Shown here: positions 1 through 11,173 of the stretch, one piece after another
Layout: each line of letters begins with the position of its first letter
How positions within the stretch are numbered: position 1 is the first letter of the stretch
Source of the DNA: Circinella umbellata
Lineage: Eukaryota > Mucoromycota > Mucoromycetes > Mucorales > Lichtheimiaceae
Length of the DNA stretch: 64,000 bases
NCBI GenBank assembly: GCA_025093555.1
Contig: JAIWNF010000018.1
Span: 310,001-374,000 of the forward strand
Direction of reading: 5' to 3'
The notes under the pieces: generated by a model
Told to the model about the DNA's origin: nothing
Databases searched by the model: none
Seen by the model: only the letters and a program-made list of their open reading frames with translations
Made by a program: the position numbers and the translations under genes

Positions 1-79
1 ATATATCACCTTCATGACTTATCATTAACGTTCATTCAAAACACTTACAAAAAATATATAGACAACTTTTAAAGAATTG

Positions 80-760
80 ATGAAGCACGTACGTAGTCAG
101 CACATTGATGCGGAAGGTGACTTTGATATGGATTGAGTTCAATCGACAATGGACACTGCATTGAGGCTTTATCCAGCAAAATATTTCCCATTGACAGACC
201 AAACTGAGTCTGATATTTTGAAACGAACATGGATATTCATCGACAAGGTTTTTGATAATCTTCCATTTGATGTACACTAAACATGAGACAATAGTGGTGA
301 AATGGAATCAACATCATATTCAGAACGGCAAAACTTGACTGCATTGGAGAAAGCCGAAAAAGCATGGTCACCGTGCAGACTTGTTGTTGAAGTCAACTAG
401 CTCTGAATTTGGTTGTTGTGAAGCAGAGAAGAAGGAACGCGGTAATAAAGGAACAAAGGAAAAGTTTAAAAGTAATTTCAAAGCTCCAAAAATGGTGAAG
501 GCCATGTTGCAGTCACTGTCATTATCATTCCCCCATGCCAAAAGTCTCGTTTTTGTTGCCTATATTATATCAGGTATTGAAACGAAATGAATCTCTTTCT
601 CACTTCTCATTAACGTATCCATAAGTACCATTACTAACTAATTGATATCTATATATAGGGTTGAAAATATTCGCATTGCTACTTGATCATCCATCCCCGT
701 ATGTTTGTTGCCTCAGAAGAACTGTACCAATGTACAGTATGTTCTTTTTACTAAGGTGCA
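80..760 (+). pseudogene. Decayed copy of a Mucoromycota repeated hypothetical protein
   Basis: Forward-strand reading frames give a chain of protein-like pieces broken by stops and a frame change. One runs from about 140 to 280 (pieces YPAKYFPLTDQTES and RTWIFIDKVFDNLPF). A second, from 302, begins MESTSYSERQNLTALEKAEK and hits a stop at 398. A third, at about 381-590, includes FGCCEAEKKERGNKGTKEKF and KAPKMVKAMLQSL. A last piece at about 660-720 reads LKIFALLLDHP. The order and spacing (acidic start, SxxERxxL, FGxxEA, KxxKMxxxM, then a xxDHPxxY strand) resemble an uncharacterised protein that I recall as present in many copies in Mucorales genomes, often linked to mobile DNA. The function of that family is unknown to me. 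At least three in-frame stops and one frameshift mean this copy is dead. It is also possible that introns hide some of the breaks. Confidence 0.5.
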
Positions 761-2642
761 TCGAAATTTTTATAAGTAATGTTTCAATTTTATTCTTTTA
801 AACCACCGCCACTATACTAATTTTTATCAGGTAATGGAGGGATATAGGATATTAGATGAAAGGTTATATGTTCCACTTGTTCAGTAATTCTATAGTGAGA
901 TTTATATCATTTTAGAACTTCTAATGACTTCAATTATTTATATAGCATCCGTTACTGAATAATATAATTCAATATATCATTAGCATATATTATAATAATT
1001 TCTAGATTTTTTATATTACTAGCAGCATCCAAAAACCCATGAATGCTTTCTTGTAAAAAATTTGAATGAATAATCACATTTTAGTTAGTTCTTCTTTTCT
1101 TCAACATTTTAACTTTTAAAAACAAATTTTCCTAGCATATCTTTTTTCTTTGCTTTGTGCTCTACATCTTTTTCTTTACTCTTCCCATTTTATGATGCTA
1201 ATGTATTAAATGACAATATCCATGTATCCATATAAGGTTAAATATATACCCGTTATTTTACATAGATTTGCGAGTGTTTCAACTTTGGTTCGATCATAAG
1301 ATATCCCCAGCCAAAGTTGGAAATCACCCACCAACTTTGAGCCTCAAAAAAAAAAAAATTTCTGTGAAAACCAAACAGACTAATCCACAAATATTGTTCT
1401 CCATGGTTATAACTTTTATTTTTGTGGGTTAGTTTTTGTTTAGGATTTAGTTGTGTTTATTAATAGGCCATTGAAAATAGACAGAAAAAAAATTCGATTC
1501 TAAAATGTATGCACCTTATTCCTTGATTTTTGGTGAAGTTAATGAGGTGTGGAAATTAACAGATATGAAATTAACGAGGATCCCAAATAATGTAAAACAA
1601 TTTTCAGTACACATGGGATCCATCATCAACCTTATATTATAAACAAAACAAATAGTACACAGGGCACTCGAAGCAACAAAACCAAAAATCATCCAGACAA
1701 CCACGATAATAAATAGTTCATTTGGCATACATCACCTCCCTCCTTGCGCATCAACAATAGTATCCTCATTTTCATCGTAAACATTCATTCAATCTACCTA
1801 TAATTTACTATAAATACCCACATGATTTTTTATATCTTGTATATCTTTTCTCTTACCTTTGTATATATTATGATATCACGCTTTTATAAGAAAAAAAAAC
1901 TATATTTCATCTTACCGTATATTACTGCTGAGTTCACATGTAGACGAGTATCACAGCAAAACTCCGAGAAAGCACAGACCCGTTTGCTCCCCCCATTATT
2001 TTTTTGTTATTTTGAAACACACAAGTACCTACTATGTATTTTTCGGGATTGCGGAACATCCCTTTCTTTCCATAAAACAAACTTTTTAACCTTCTCTTTA
2101 GTATTTCATGGCTCTATTTTCATTATGCATTTTTTTAATACTTATTGGTTATAATCATTTTATTTTTCTTTCAAACGTACATTTATTTTTACTATAATTT
2201 ATCTATATGGTATCAAAATATGTGTGTAATGAGACTTAGTAGTAAAGAAAGTAAAAAAAAGGAAAGGAGAGAAAATTTATTGTTCAGAACGTATGTTATT
2301 ATCCCTACTCTACATATTCTTAAATAACATTCCAATTTGATCAAAATATTGTCACTTTTCTAGTCTCAAAGATACATATACTTTCGTAAATAAAAATTGA
2401 TTTTAGTCTACGTAGAATATTATACATAAAAGGTTTTTAATGGGTACCGTTTACGGACTGGCATTGGGCGTAATAGTTTTCAGGTGCTATTGCAAAAACG
2501 AAACTTGTGGTTCAGTGTACGCGTTCTTGATTAATATTGATAGTTCATCACGACAGCTTGAAAATTCTTTCACTTATTTTCCATTACAAAAAGATCCGAT
2601 TAAATCGCACTAACTTTAGCCATACTATAATGAATTATCCTT
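761..2642. other. Gene-free AT-rich interval
   Basis: No open frame here has codon content or family signal. It holds long A and T tracts, a small hairpin (CAAAGTTGG at 1312-1320 against CCAACTTTG at 1331-1339) and one copy of a dispersed repeat end at 1518-1583. The few frames of 60-110 codons are low-complexity Phe/Tyr/Lys-rich runs. Confidence 0.6.
1518..1583 (+). repeat. Dispersed repeat end, copy 1
   Basis: These 66 bases match 42939-43004 with only about four substitutions. They end in GTTAATTTCA/GGATCC-type sequence (here as TGAAATTAACGAGGATCC). The second copy forms the right terminus of an inverted-repeat block at 41.9-43.0 kb, so this one is probably the stranded end of a related element. 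No partner left end was found nearby. Confidence 0.65.
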
Positions 2643-2650
2643 TACAGTAA

Positions 2651-2765
2651 GTATTCGCTAAATCGGTGCTCGTTAAACCGGTATTTCGCTAAACCGGTAG
2701 TATCTCTTAAATATTTTTTATACACTTAGTAAAATACCGGTGATTCGCTAAACCGGTATTCGGTG
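2651..2765 (+). repeat. Subterminal AAACCGGT repeats
   Basis: Four copies of a TTCGCTAAACCGGTA-like motif lie just inside the left inverted end, at about 2651-2667 (with AAATCGGT), 2668-2683, 2684-2699 and 2742-2760. Subterminal repeats of this kind are known binding sites for the transposase in several DNA transposon families; that role is inferred here. Confidence 0.6.
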
Positions 2766-3057
2766 AGCTTTCTTAAATATTTACCGGGTTTATAATAGTA
2801 GTATTTTATCTTATATAATATAATATCAGTTTTTTATTGATAACATTATTGACACGGCCTTCCTTTAACGTCATCTCAGTTCTTTGCTTTGTTTTCAGTT
2901 GGCTACTTTGTTTCCATAGAAATTGAAAATACACAAATCATTCTTGCCGTCAAAAGAAACCTTCTCAACACCTTATTGATAACAGTGTCTCTTTTTCACC
3001 AACTTCACACAGATGCCTTTTCTTCTTTCTTATCTGGTGTAACGTATAAAAATTAAA

Positions 3058-3531
3058 GACATTTTTATATTAACATATTGCCGTCATTATTATTATATTA
3101 TTATTATTATCATTTTTATATTACCGATAAAGTATCACAAAGTACCAAATTACGTGATATTATTGGAGCGTGCTGCGACACATTTATGTCGAAGCAACGA
3201 CGCATTTATGTCGGAGCAATGACACTTTTATGTCGAAGCTACGATACTTTTCTGTCGAAGCTATGACACATTTACGTCGAAGCATTTAGTATAAATACCC
3301 ATAGATTATTTCAAATAAAATTAAGTTCTTTAGTTCTATCTTTACCTTTAAATCTTTTAGTCTTTTAACAATTAAATTGACCTAACAATAGTTTCCTTTG
3401 AGCATAAAGTCTCTAAAACTCATTATAAGATTTCTTTTTTTGTGGATTCAGACGTAATATTCCTGAATATAAGAACTCCCACAACCCATATTTCTATTCT
3501 TTATTATATAATTTATTACTCAAATACAACA
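3058..3531 (+). repeat. Dispersed repeat, copy A (solo-LTR-like)
   Basis: This segment matches 32956-33367 across almost its whole length, with strong identity over the last 200 bases (for example TTTAACAATTAAATTGACCT and CAGACGTAATATTCCTGAAT in both). Each copy starts with GACATTTTTATAT, has a trinucleotide ATT/TAT-rich head and ends AAATACAACA. TATAAATACC at 3290 in copy A would suit an LTR promoter. ACGTA occurs just before (3042-3046) and just after (3532-3536) copy A and could be a target duplication, but the element would then not begin with TG, so an LTR identity is only a suggestion. Unlike copy B it contains a 22 bp tandem array. Confidence 0.55.
3176..3285 (+). repeat. Five tandem 22 bp units
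   Basis: Five successive units of exactly 22 bases (starts at 3176, 3198, 3220, 3242 and 3264) share the core TTTATGTCGAAGCAA with a few substitutions each. The array is absent from the sister repeat at 33.1 kb, where only the start of one unit (TGCGACA) remains. It is therefore an expansion in this copy or a contraction in the other. Confidence 0.8.
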
Positions 3532-4268
3532 ACGTAGTGTATTATTTCTTCTTTAATAATATTAATAACTATAAAAACTATTTAATACTATTGCATACTG
3601 GATTTTGTTCATATAACAATAGAAGATAAATATGGGAGGAGGGTTTTTTTTTTGTGGACGCAACAATATCAAAATTGCTTCATATTAAAAGCTTTTTCTT
3701 CCCCTTGACGACCAGGATATTACATAGGCTTCTTAATAACGCGTTATATATTTCTATGGTTGCGTGCAATATTGCTTATTGTTGCAGGAACCTTATTTGG
3801 TTTTATGTAAAGTCGACTTCAATTGTACGTATATTATTATAGTTTGTTTAATATGGTATAATAAGAGAAGTAACAGCCGGGACTAACATACACGTGAATA
3901 ATGTTTTTCCGAAACTTGCATCCATTGAAGTACATAATCGTTTTTTGTTGATGATCATTGATAACTGGTTAATATTGGTAAACACTGTTTCAGGAGGAAG
4001 ACAGGTCATGTTTTTTATCCTCGTGGACGTATCATACTGTGCTTTTTCACGATTGTGATGAGGAATGAACTCGACATTATTATTTTTTTGTTTGCTAAAA
4101 CTGGGTTCATTAGATGCATCTGCATATTGATTGTCGGTTGTCGTTCGGAAGACAATAAAAAAGATGGAGCAAAAAAGATAAAGGCTGTGTAATAGAAAAA
4201 AAGGTTCTTGCAGCCTGGTTACAAAAGCTGTGTTGTGTGGCGCATGATGCCTAAAATAGAATAAATAT

Positions 4269-4415
4269 GTTACCGGTAACAATCTCAAAATAATTAGTTT
4301 GTTACCGGTAACAAAATGACGGTGTTTTAAAACAGTTGTTACCGGTGACATTCTTCCAATAAATAGCATGTTACCGGTAACAATCAATTGAAACACGTTG
4401 TTACCTACCGGTAAC
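4269..4415. repeat. Array of five GTTACCGGTAAC palindromes
   Basis: The perfect 12 bp palindrome GTTACCGGTAAC occurs at 4269-4280, 4301-4312 and 4370-4381. A one-base variant (GTTACCGGTGAC) lies at 4338-4349, and a copy with a four-base insertion in the middle at 4400-4415. Start-to-start spacing is 30-37 bases, about three helical turns, and the spacers are unrelated AT-rich DNA. This is too regular for chance in AT-rich sequence. It could be a cluster of dimeric-protein binding sites or an internal repeat of the surrounding element. Confidence 0.8.
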
Positions 4416-5136
4416 CTTTTACTTTCTCGAATTTAATAATATAAGTAGTCTGATTAAACATTAAAAACAATTCTTTCTTTACTAAAAATTATTTTACATG
4501 TCTACAAAAAACGTCTTCATTCATATCACCAATAAAAGAACAATCTTTTTTGTTTTTCTGTGTCAATATTAAATGTCAATATACCACCATAAGCGTGGTA
4601 GCTAAAGTATTCCAACCAAAAAACATTGTTGGTCAATATTTTTGTAATAAAATTAGAGAAAATACCATGAGTGAGCATATCAGTTGATCGGATTCGATTG
4701 ACCAAAGTTTAATATGTTTATCTCTTTGCTTTCTCATACAATCTGTCTCTTATCACTTATTAATTTTTAACATTTTGGCAAACGTGGATAATTAATTCAG
4801 GTAGTGTAAATAATGTACGATCATAGAATAGTATACACATTATTATATATACGTACACACTAATTGTATAGTAATTTCAACTTTTGTATACATTGTATAT
4901 ATGTATGAATATACCGTATATTGAATTCGGTACGTACCGGTTTAACGAATACTCACTGTATTTCCACCAAAGTTAATGCATGAAAAAATAATGGTGAGGT
5001 TACATAGTGCTGCTGATAGTCAGCATCAATAAAAAAAACTTTTTTATTTATGGATGTAACAAGAGAAAAGGTAGATTAATACAGGTAAATGTATCCAATA
5101 CTCTTCATGGCAGGATGTAATATATTTATGAGCTTC

Positions 5137-7086
5137 TCACTTGCTTGTTGAAGGTGTATCATTGTGAGATGAAAATGACGATGATGAACTTCGTGATGTT
5201 ATAATTTCAAGATAATTGTTGGGGGATAATATTGATCTGGTATCAGTAAGGTCTTTTATCTGTGTCATTCGCTTCATCCTCAATTGTTCATAGCCATGTT
5301 TCTTTTCTGTAGGACAAAGCAAAATCTCATCATCATCACAGCCTTGTTGTAGTTGATCCTGTCTAGTAGAATTATGATGGTAAAATGGTTGACTTATTGA
5401 AAAGTATTTGATTAAGAGACGGAAGTTGGTACAAATAGTTTTCCATTGAACTATCGGCTTTCGATCTTGTACTTGACCCCAACATACTACATGCTTATTA
5501 TTAATGACTGTGAGCATACATACCTTTTTTTATAGAGTAAAAAAAATTAGTCTTAATTTGTCATAGATGTGGTATATAGAGAGAACCCCCCTTTTAACGT
5601 ATATGTATTACCACAAAGGCTATCACAACTCCAAGTGCACTACTTGAAGTAATCATAAACATAATGACTTGCTGATATATAACTGCATCCATCATACTGG
5701 ATCCCGCCATTAATTGACCCACCATTGTTCCAGGAATATTTATCATACCTATGACACTGAGTTGTATAATGATTGGAAGCATTGATATTCGTATTACTTC
5801 AATAGCAAATGGTTTGATAGCTTCATATCGTGATGCACCCAATGACAATCTAACTTCCATTACTTGTCCATAGTCACTTTTTACAACAAAACATTACGGA
5901 ATTTAACTTAAAATAAGTTTATAAGTGACGTATTAATTCACTGTCGAAGATAAATATACAGCTTACTCTATATTATCAAGACATTGATGTGTGGTCATGG
6001 CTATACTGCTCATTGATTTGCCTAGCAAAATGCCAATAATGGGTATAAATTTGGCAGGATCCCAGAATGGCTCTTCTTTTAATGCAAATATTGAACCCAG
6101 AATAGCAATTGTGACATTACTCATCAGCAAGGTAATAAACATTGTATGAAACTATTTAAACAAATAAACAAAGCATTACGTATCAAAACATGGTTTATGA
6201 CCATATCGCTTTTTTTACACATAAAAACTTACAAAATAGCGAATTGTTTTTTTTGCTCTAATAAAACTTAATTCATATGCACCTAATAATACGAGCATTA
6301 CTATTTTGATTATTGTGTATATAAATTGTACTATTAGAAATATTTATGTTCATGATATTTTCTTGTCCATGACTTGCTTTTTAGAGCTTCCCTCGTAACC
6401 TCAAAGTAAAGTAAAAATTTCTTTGATAACCAATCAATACTATACAGTATCACTACTTACAAGACATAATCATCACTAAGAAAACATTCTTCGATTGGAT
6501 GACACCGTCAAGGACGAATCCCTAAAAATTAGCGAACCATTCATCCATACACCACATAACAATATATATATTTTGTTAGTATGCTATCGTATTCTATTCC
6601 ATTATCATTAATATGTTCATCACTTGGAAGCTTGTTCTAATATTTGTTTTTTTTTTTTTTTAATTTTTAAAAATAAAACGAAAAGTTATTTTAAACTAAT
6701 CAAATAATAGTGATTACTCACCATAAGCGTCAATTGTATTATGCAGCGAATGGATGATACAATAATAGAAAATTCCAATCCAATACCCATACTGAAACTG
6801 ATTATTACTGCTCTTACAATAATAAATTAATTGGTACAACAATGAATATATTTTATGGTATAAATATATCTTGAAGAGGTGTAATAGTAAGAAGTATATA
6901 TACAGATAAATTAAATATTAATGACGTACCAGAAAGCAGTAAAAATGACCAAGAAATCCCAACATCCAACCATGTGGCAAAATATATCTCATCATTTGAT
7001 TCGTTTGAGTCATTGCCTTTATTGTTGATCAATAAAGAATCTATATTATTATAGTATATTTTATTACTGGCAAAAGTCAGAGACAT
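5137..7086 (-). CDS. UPF0014 (FetB/ALS3-like) membrane permease, paralogue A
   Basis: Exons (minus): 7086-6930, 6807-6722, 6521-6461, 6300-6233, 6151-5967, 5876-5612 and 5523-5137, giving 402 residues. The protein has the UPF0014 layout: hydrophobic N-terminal segments, GFVLDGV, LVLLGAYE, the motif KFIPIIGILLGKSMSSIAM, then RLSLGASRYEA, MINIPGTMVGQLMAGSSMMD and AVIYQQVIMFMI. This family is the membrane half of an ABC-type system; bacterial FetB exports iron and plant ALS3/STAR2 acts in aluminium tolerance. No ATPase partner lies in the window, so substrate and partner are unknown. The first exon adds an Asn-rich head, and the last exon a polar Ser-rich tail longer than that of paralogue B. 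The ATG at 7086 opens the only frame that splices into the conserved exons. Confidence 0.85.
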
Positions 7087-9452
7087 TTCGTCAATTATTG
7101 AAATAACTAAAATTATAAATCTTTATGCTAGATAGCGTTATTTTTATAATATAATAATTGAGGGGACAGAGAGAGGGAAGAGATTCAAGTAACAATGAAA
7201 AGACAAAAAGAAACTATTTAAAGAGACTTTTTACAATATCTGTTAAAGATTATATAACAGATGGTAAAATAATCACTGCTTTTCTCTTCTTACGTATTAC
7301 GTATTTAAATAGTGAATATAGAACTTTTTTATGGCTTCTATCGGTTTTATACTATTATTATTTTCAATACGTAATAGCACAAATTAGTTAGTGATAAACT
7401 TATGCTGTTTTCATCACAATTGACAAATTATAATATGATACAGTATATCATATTATAAAGTGTTATGCAAAAGAAAACCGGGTAGATAAACTAAACATAA
7501 ATTCGGAAAATGATTATTTCTTTCTAGACGTTAAAAAAGGGGTGGGTGGTAAAATGGCCATTGTTAAACAAGGGAAAAAATCTCTTTTCTTACCCCTTAT
7601 TGATTAAAAAGGGGGTTCACTGTAATAAGGTTTCTTTTTTATGCAATATAGACAGAAATTGATCAGTTGATAAACTACTCGTTTAAAAAATTTGGGAAGA
7701 GTTTGTTATATGTCTTGAAAATCATTAACTTAATACCCAACCGACATATAAATATACTTTTGTTGGAAAGGTATATTTATTGTTATTACTTTTTTATATT
7801 TTTACTATTTAATCTACTATTTAAAGACGAATGGTCGTTATAATTAACGTTTTTTGTAATTCATAAAACCCCGACAATATCCTTCCTTTTTGGAGCAATG
7901 TACTGCTTCACTGATACACTTGGTACTGCTGGAGATGATGGACAATCCATGTAACCAAAATTTTCTTTCCATATATCCAGCTCTTTTTCTAACTACATAT
8001 GTTATTTGATTTTAATAGACATTATTGTTAAATATATCAAATATATCACAAACTGTTTTACACATTTTTGTCATAGAATTCTATTTCAGCATGTGTTATG
8101 CGTCACTGCGTAGTGAGGCAGGAAGAGGTTGATATACTTTACAAATAAACTTACACTGACTCTTTATATTAAATTATTTTGTATTACATATACATACAAA
8201 TATTTATGTACATGTACAGCAGTATAATTAAAAAATGACATGGCGTGTGCCAATAATAGTGCAAGTAGTACGCCCGAATCAAAGTAAAATAGAAAAAAAA
8301 TGTGTATCCCAGCTAGAGTTTGATAATAATGGTATCATAATCAGCTCACTATTAAAAAAAGTTTTGGTAAGAAGAAAAAATTCAATAGAATTATCGAGCA
8401 ACTATGAGTTTTATAAACTGCCTTTAATTATCAAGGCTACAAAAACCGTTGAGTATTACCAATGATAATGCAAAAAGTAAAGATATTCCCCAATATATTA
8501 GCCAAAACCGGTCATTTAGAATTTTTTTTAATATAAGAACTCAACCAAAGCCAAAATAACTTGGTGGAATGTTGCACACAGAAGTTGTAAATCTGGTAAA
8601 GTAGAAAAGAGTCAGATGTTCAAATCTTCAAGAAACCTACTGTTGTATTCCTATTTAAATCATTGAAATTCTTAAATAATATAAAAAAAAATTGATATTT
8701 TACTATTGTCATATAAGTAATGATACTAATTTAATTAATTACGAGTGATAGCAAAAATTGAATTGAACTCTTTCCATTTTATTCTAAAATTGAGGTAAAT
8801 AACTTTAAAAAAAAAGATTCAAAAAAAAAAGTAATATGAACAAGCTCTGTATTCTGTGCAACAGCATGACGACTGGTTTTTATTTTTGAGAATAAAAAAG
8901 CAAAAACGGGTGATTTATACAAGGTTTAAAAAGTGTAATTGTGAAAGAAATAGAAATATCCAATATGATACAACCAAGTTATCATGCCAGAGTAGTACAA
9001 TAGTAGAATAAGAGAAAGAAAAACACAAGTAAGTAGTAAGGGGGTAAGAGTGAAAATGAAAACCGAAGATACACACAAGAATGTACAATAATAAAGATAA
9101 TAGCAATATATAAATGAACGAGTGAATGAATAAAATATGAGGGAAAGAAAGATAGAGAGAGAGAAATATATAGAATGGAGTATAGAAAGAGAGCGAGAGA
9201 ACAGGGTAAAACAATAGTAGCAACGAATAATATATATAAATGTAAGATATACAAAAAAGAAAAAGAAATAATAGTTTCACGGAAATGGTAGTAAATGTAC
9301 AATTTTCATCTAGTTTTTTTTTTTTTTTTTTTTTTGCTTTTTAAAATATAAAAAAAGCAAATGATTCCGACCAAATTCTACCGTGTATCACCAGAAAAAA
9401 AAATTTTTTTCTTCACGCCTTTTTTTTTTTTAAAGAAAAACAATCATCATGC
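7087..9452. other. Gene-free interval between the two permease genes
   Basis: I see no convincing coding exon. One frame of 76 codons (8235-8465, plus strand) lacks family signal and looks accidental. A purine-rich tract lies at about 8985-9290 and long T or A runs at 9313-9335 and 9421-9432. The interval presumably holds the promoter of paralogue A and the 3' region of paralogue B. Confidence 0.55.
8985..9290 (+). repeat. Purine-rich low-complexity tract
   Basis: About 300 bases are dominated by A and G on the plus strand (for example GATAGAGAGAGAGAAA near 9150). Two overlapping minus-strand frames of about 106-121 codons here are only translations of this skew into Leu/Phe/Ser/Tyr-rich peptide and are not annotated as genes. 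Confidence 0.6.
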
Positions 9453-11173
9453 TTAACGTAATTCTACTTCTTCATATGCAGGTTCTTGTCGACGACCAGG
9501 ACGACGGCATTTTGAAAAGCATGCTTGTGGTCCGATTGTACTACTGACAGTGTGACTGAGATCAATAATCGTCTTCATACGAATAATAGGTAATTTATCT
9601 TGAATCTTTTCACTTTGTAAAGAATGATGTTTATCGATAAGAACCATTAAGCATGACTATAATAATAATATATATATGCATATATAATTTCGAGAAGTTA
9701 GAAAACAAGAAAAAGCATATGGTAAAGAGGGGCATAATTTGCGTGGGAAGAAAAAAAAACAACTTACAAAAACGGCCATAACAACTCCAAGTGCACTACT
9801 AGCAGCAATCATAAACATGATACATTGCTGGTAAATAACAGCTTCCATCATAGGTGTGCCTGCCATAATTTGACCTGTCATCATACCAGGAATGTTAATT
9901 AAACCCATCACACTAAGTTGAGTAATAATTGGAAGCATGGACATGCGAATTGCTTCAATAGCTAACGGTTTCGCCGCTTCGAATCGTGTTGCACCAAATG
10001 ATAATCGGGTTTCGAGTATAGGCTCGTTTAAACTAAATAAACATTATCCGGAAAGATTATAATTTTTATTAGCTTAGTATAAAATATTGTTAAAACAGAA
10101 AAAAAAAAAAAAACTAGCAGTTTTTACCTTAAATTATCTAAACATTGTTCCGTTGCCATAGCAATACTACCCATTGTATTGCCAAGCAACATACCTACGA
10201 TTGGTATAAACTTTGGTGGTGACCAAAATGGTTTCTCTTTCAATGCAAAAGCAGATCCGAGAAAGGCGATAAATACATTACTGACCAGTAAGATCACAAG
10301 CATGGTGACGAACTATATAAGAAAAGATAGCAATATCATGTGCAAATGTTTATATATAATTATTAACAACGTCACATTAACATAAAAGAGAGAGAGAAAT
10401 GGATAGAAAACAAAAATCAAGGTAATATATTAACCTGTTTACAATTACTACAAAAAGGTTTAGAATTAACTTACCATTCCTTTAAATGTTTTTTTGGCTC
10501 GATTAAATGTAGTTTCGTAAGCACCCAACAAGATCAATACCACTATATATATATATATATTTGAATTTTGAGAAAGAATATAAAACACAAAAGAAAATCA
10601 TTAAGTATATTATTGCTATCATCCCTTTTTACTGTATTGGCTTTTTTTTTATCCGTAACTTAGAAATTATATGATATTACTTACAAGTCATTAACATAAC
10701 TATACCAGCGTTATTTGAATTTAATACATCATCCAAAACATAACCCTAAAAGAAAATATACGCGTTTATAGAAAAAGAAAATTAACATATTATATTGGGT
10801 CATTAAAACAAGTCGATGAACCTTTGATGGTACGTAGAAAAAAAAAATAACAAGGTAATGAAAGTTTACCATCATTGTAAGTTGGACAACACAACGAACA
10901 CCAGAAATGATTAAAGATAATTCTAACCGGGTACCCATGCAAAAACTGATCAAGGCTAAGTTTATATATATATATATATATATACATTTATGGAATATTC
11001 AGTAACCAAAAAAATAAATTAGATCGTAAGAAACGGAGTGTAATATCATTATTATTAGTGAATGAAGAAATAAAAATATAAAAGTATATACCAGCAATGA
11101 TAACAAAGACGGATGATTGGGCTACATGCCACCAATCAAGTTCAGGTAGTCCTATTGAATCTTCAGCAGGCAT
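9453..11173 (-). CDS. UPF0014 (FetB/ALS3-like) membrane permease, paralogue B
   Basis: Exons (minus): 11173-11092, 10955-10870, 10745-10685, 10542-10475, 10312-10128, 10032-9768 and 9656-9453, giving 316 residues. The order matches bacterial FetB: a first helix (WWHVAQSSVFVIIA), GTRLELSLIISGVRCVVQL, GYVLDDV, LILLGAYETTFNRAKK, FIPIVGMLLGNTMGSIAMA, ETRLSFGATRFEAAKP and LINIPGMMTGQIMAGTP, then YQQCIMFMIAASSALGVV. The five internal exons are 86, 61, 68, 185 and 265 bases, identical to paralogue A, so the two genes arose by tandem duplication after the introns were in place. B has the shorter N- and C-termini and keeps the canonical LLGN and PGMMTGQI motifs, so it is probably nearer to the ancestral form. 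Expected location is a cell or vacuolar membrane; the substrate is not known. Confidence 0.88.

Larger units (their letters stand above)
2643..4960. mobile_element. 2.3 kb inverted-repeat element with TA flanks (Tc1/mariner-like, non-autonomous)
   Basis: The left end at 2645 and the reverse complement of the right end at 4958 both begin CAGTRAGTATTCGYTAAA and continue to CGGT, about 22 of 25 matching bases including the flanking TA. Both ends sit directly beside TA, the target duplication expected for Tc1/mariner-type DNA transposons. No transposase reading frame was found inside, so it would have to be mobilised in trans or be a decayed copy. Just inside the left end the motif TTCGCTAAACCGGTA is repeated at about 2651-2699 and 2742-2765. 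A dispersed repeat (3058-3531) and a palindrome array (4269-4415) lie in the middle, the first perhaps as a nested insertion. The inverted ends and TA flanks are directly visible; the family assignment is inference. Confidence 0.6.

Noticed and set aside
1284..1340. GGTTCGATC-like string suggesting a tRNA T-loop
   Set aside because: No acceptor stem, D-arm or anticodon arm can be built around it; the nearby inverted repeat is a simple 9 bp hairpin.
3848..4396. 182-codon minus-strand open frame inside the 2.3 kb element
   Set aside because: It runs through the palindrome array, has no recognised domain and has mixed low-complexity composition; more likely accidental, although a short cargo gene cannot be fully excluded.
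4269..4415. CRISPR-like array
   Set aside because: Repeats are only 12 bp perfect palindromes, spacers are AT-rich and of variable length, there are no cas genes and the genome is eukaryotic.
8235..8465. 76-codon plus-strand open frame between the permease genes
   Set aside because: No family signal, no splice partners, ordinary AT-rich context.
8915..9302. Two overlapping minus-strand frames rich in Leu, Phe, Ser and Tyr
   Set aside because: Translation of a purine-rich tract; periodicity and composition are not protein-like.
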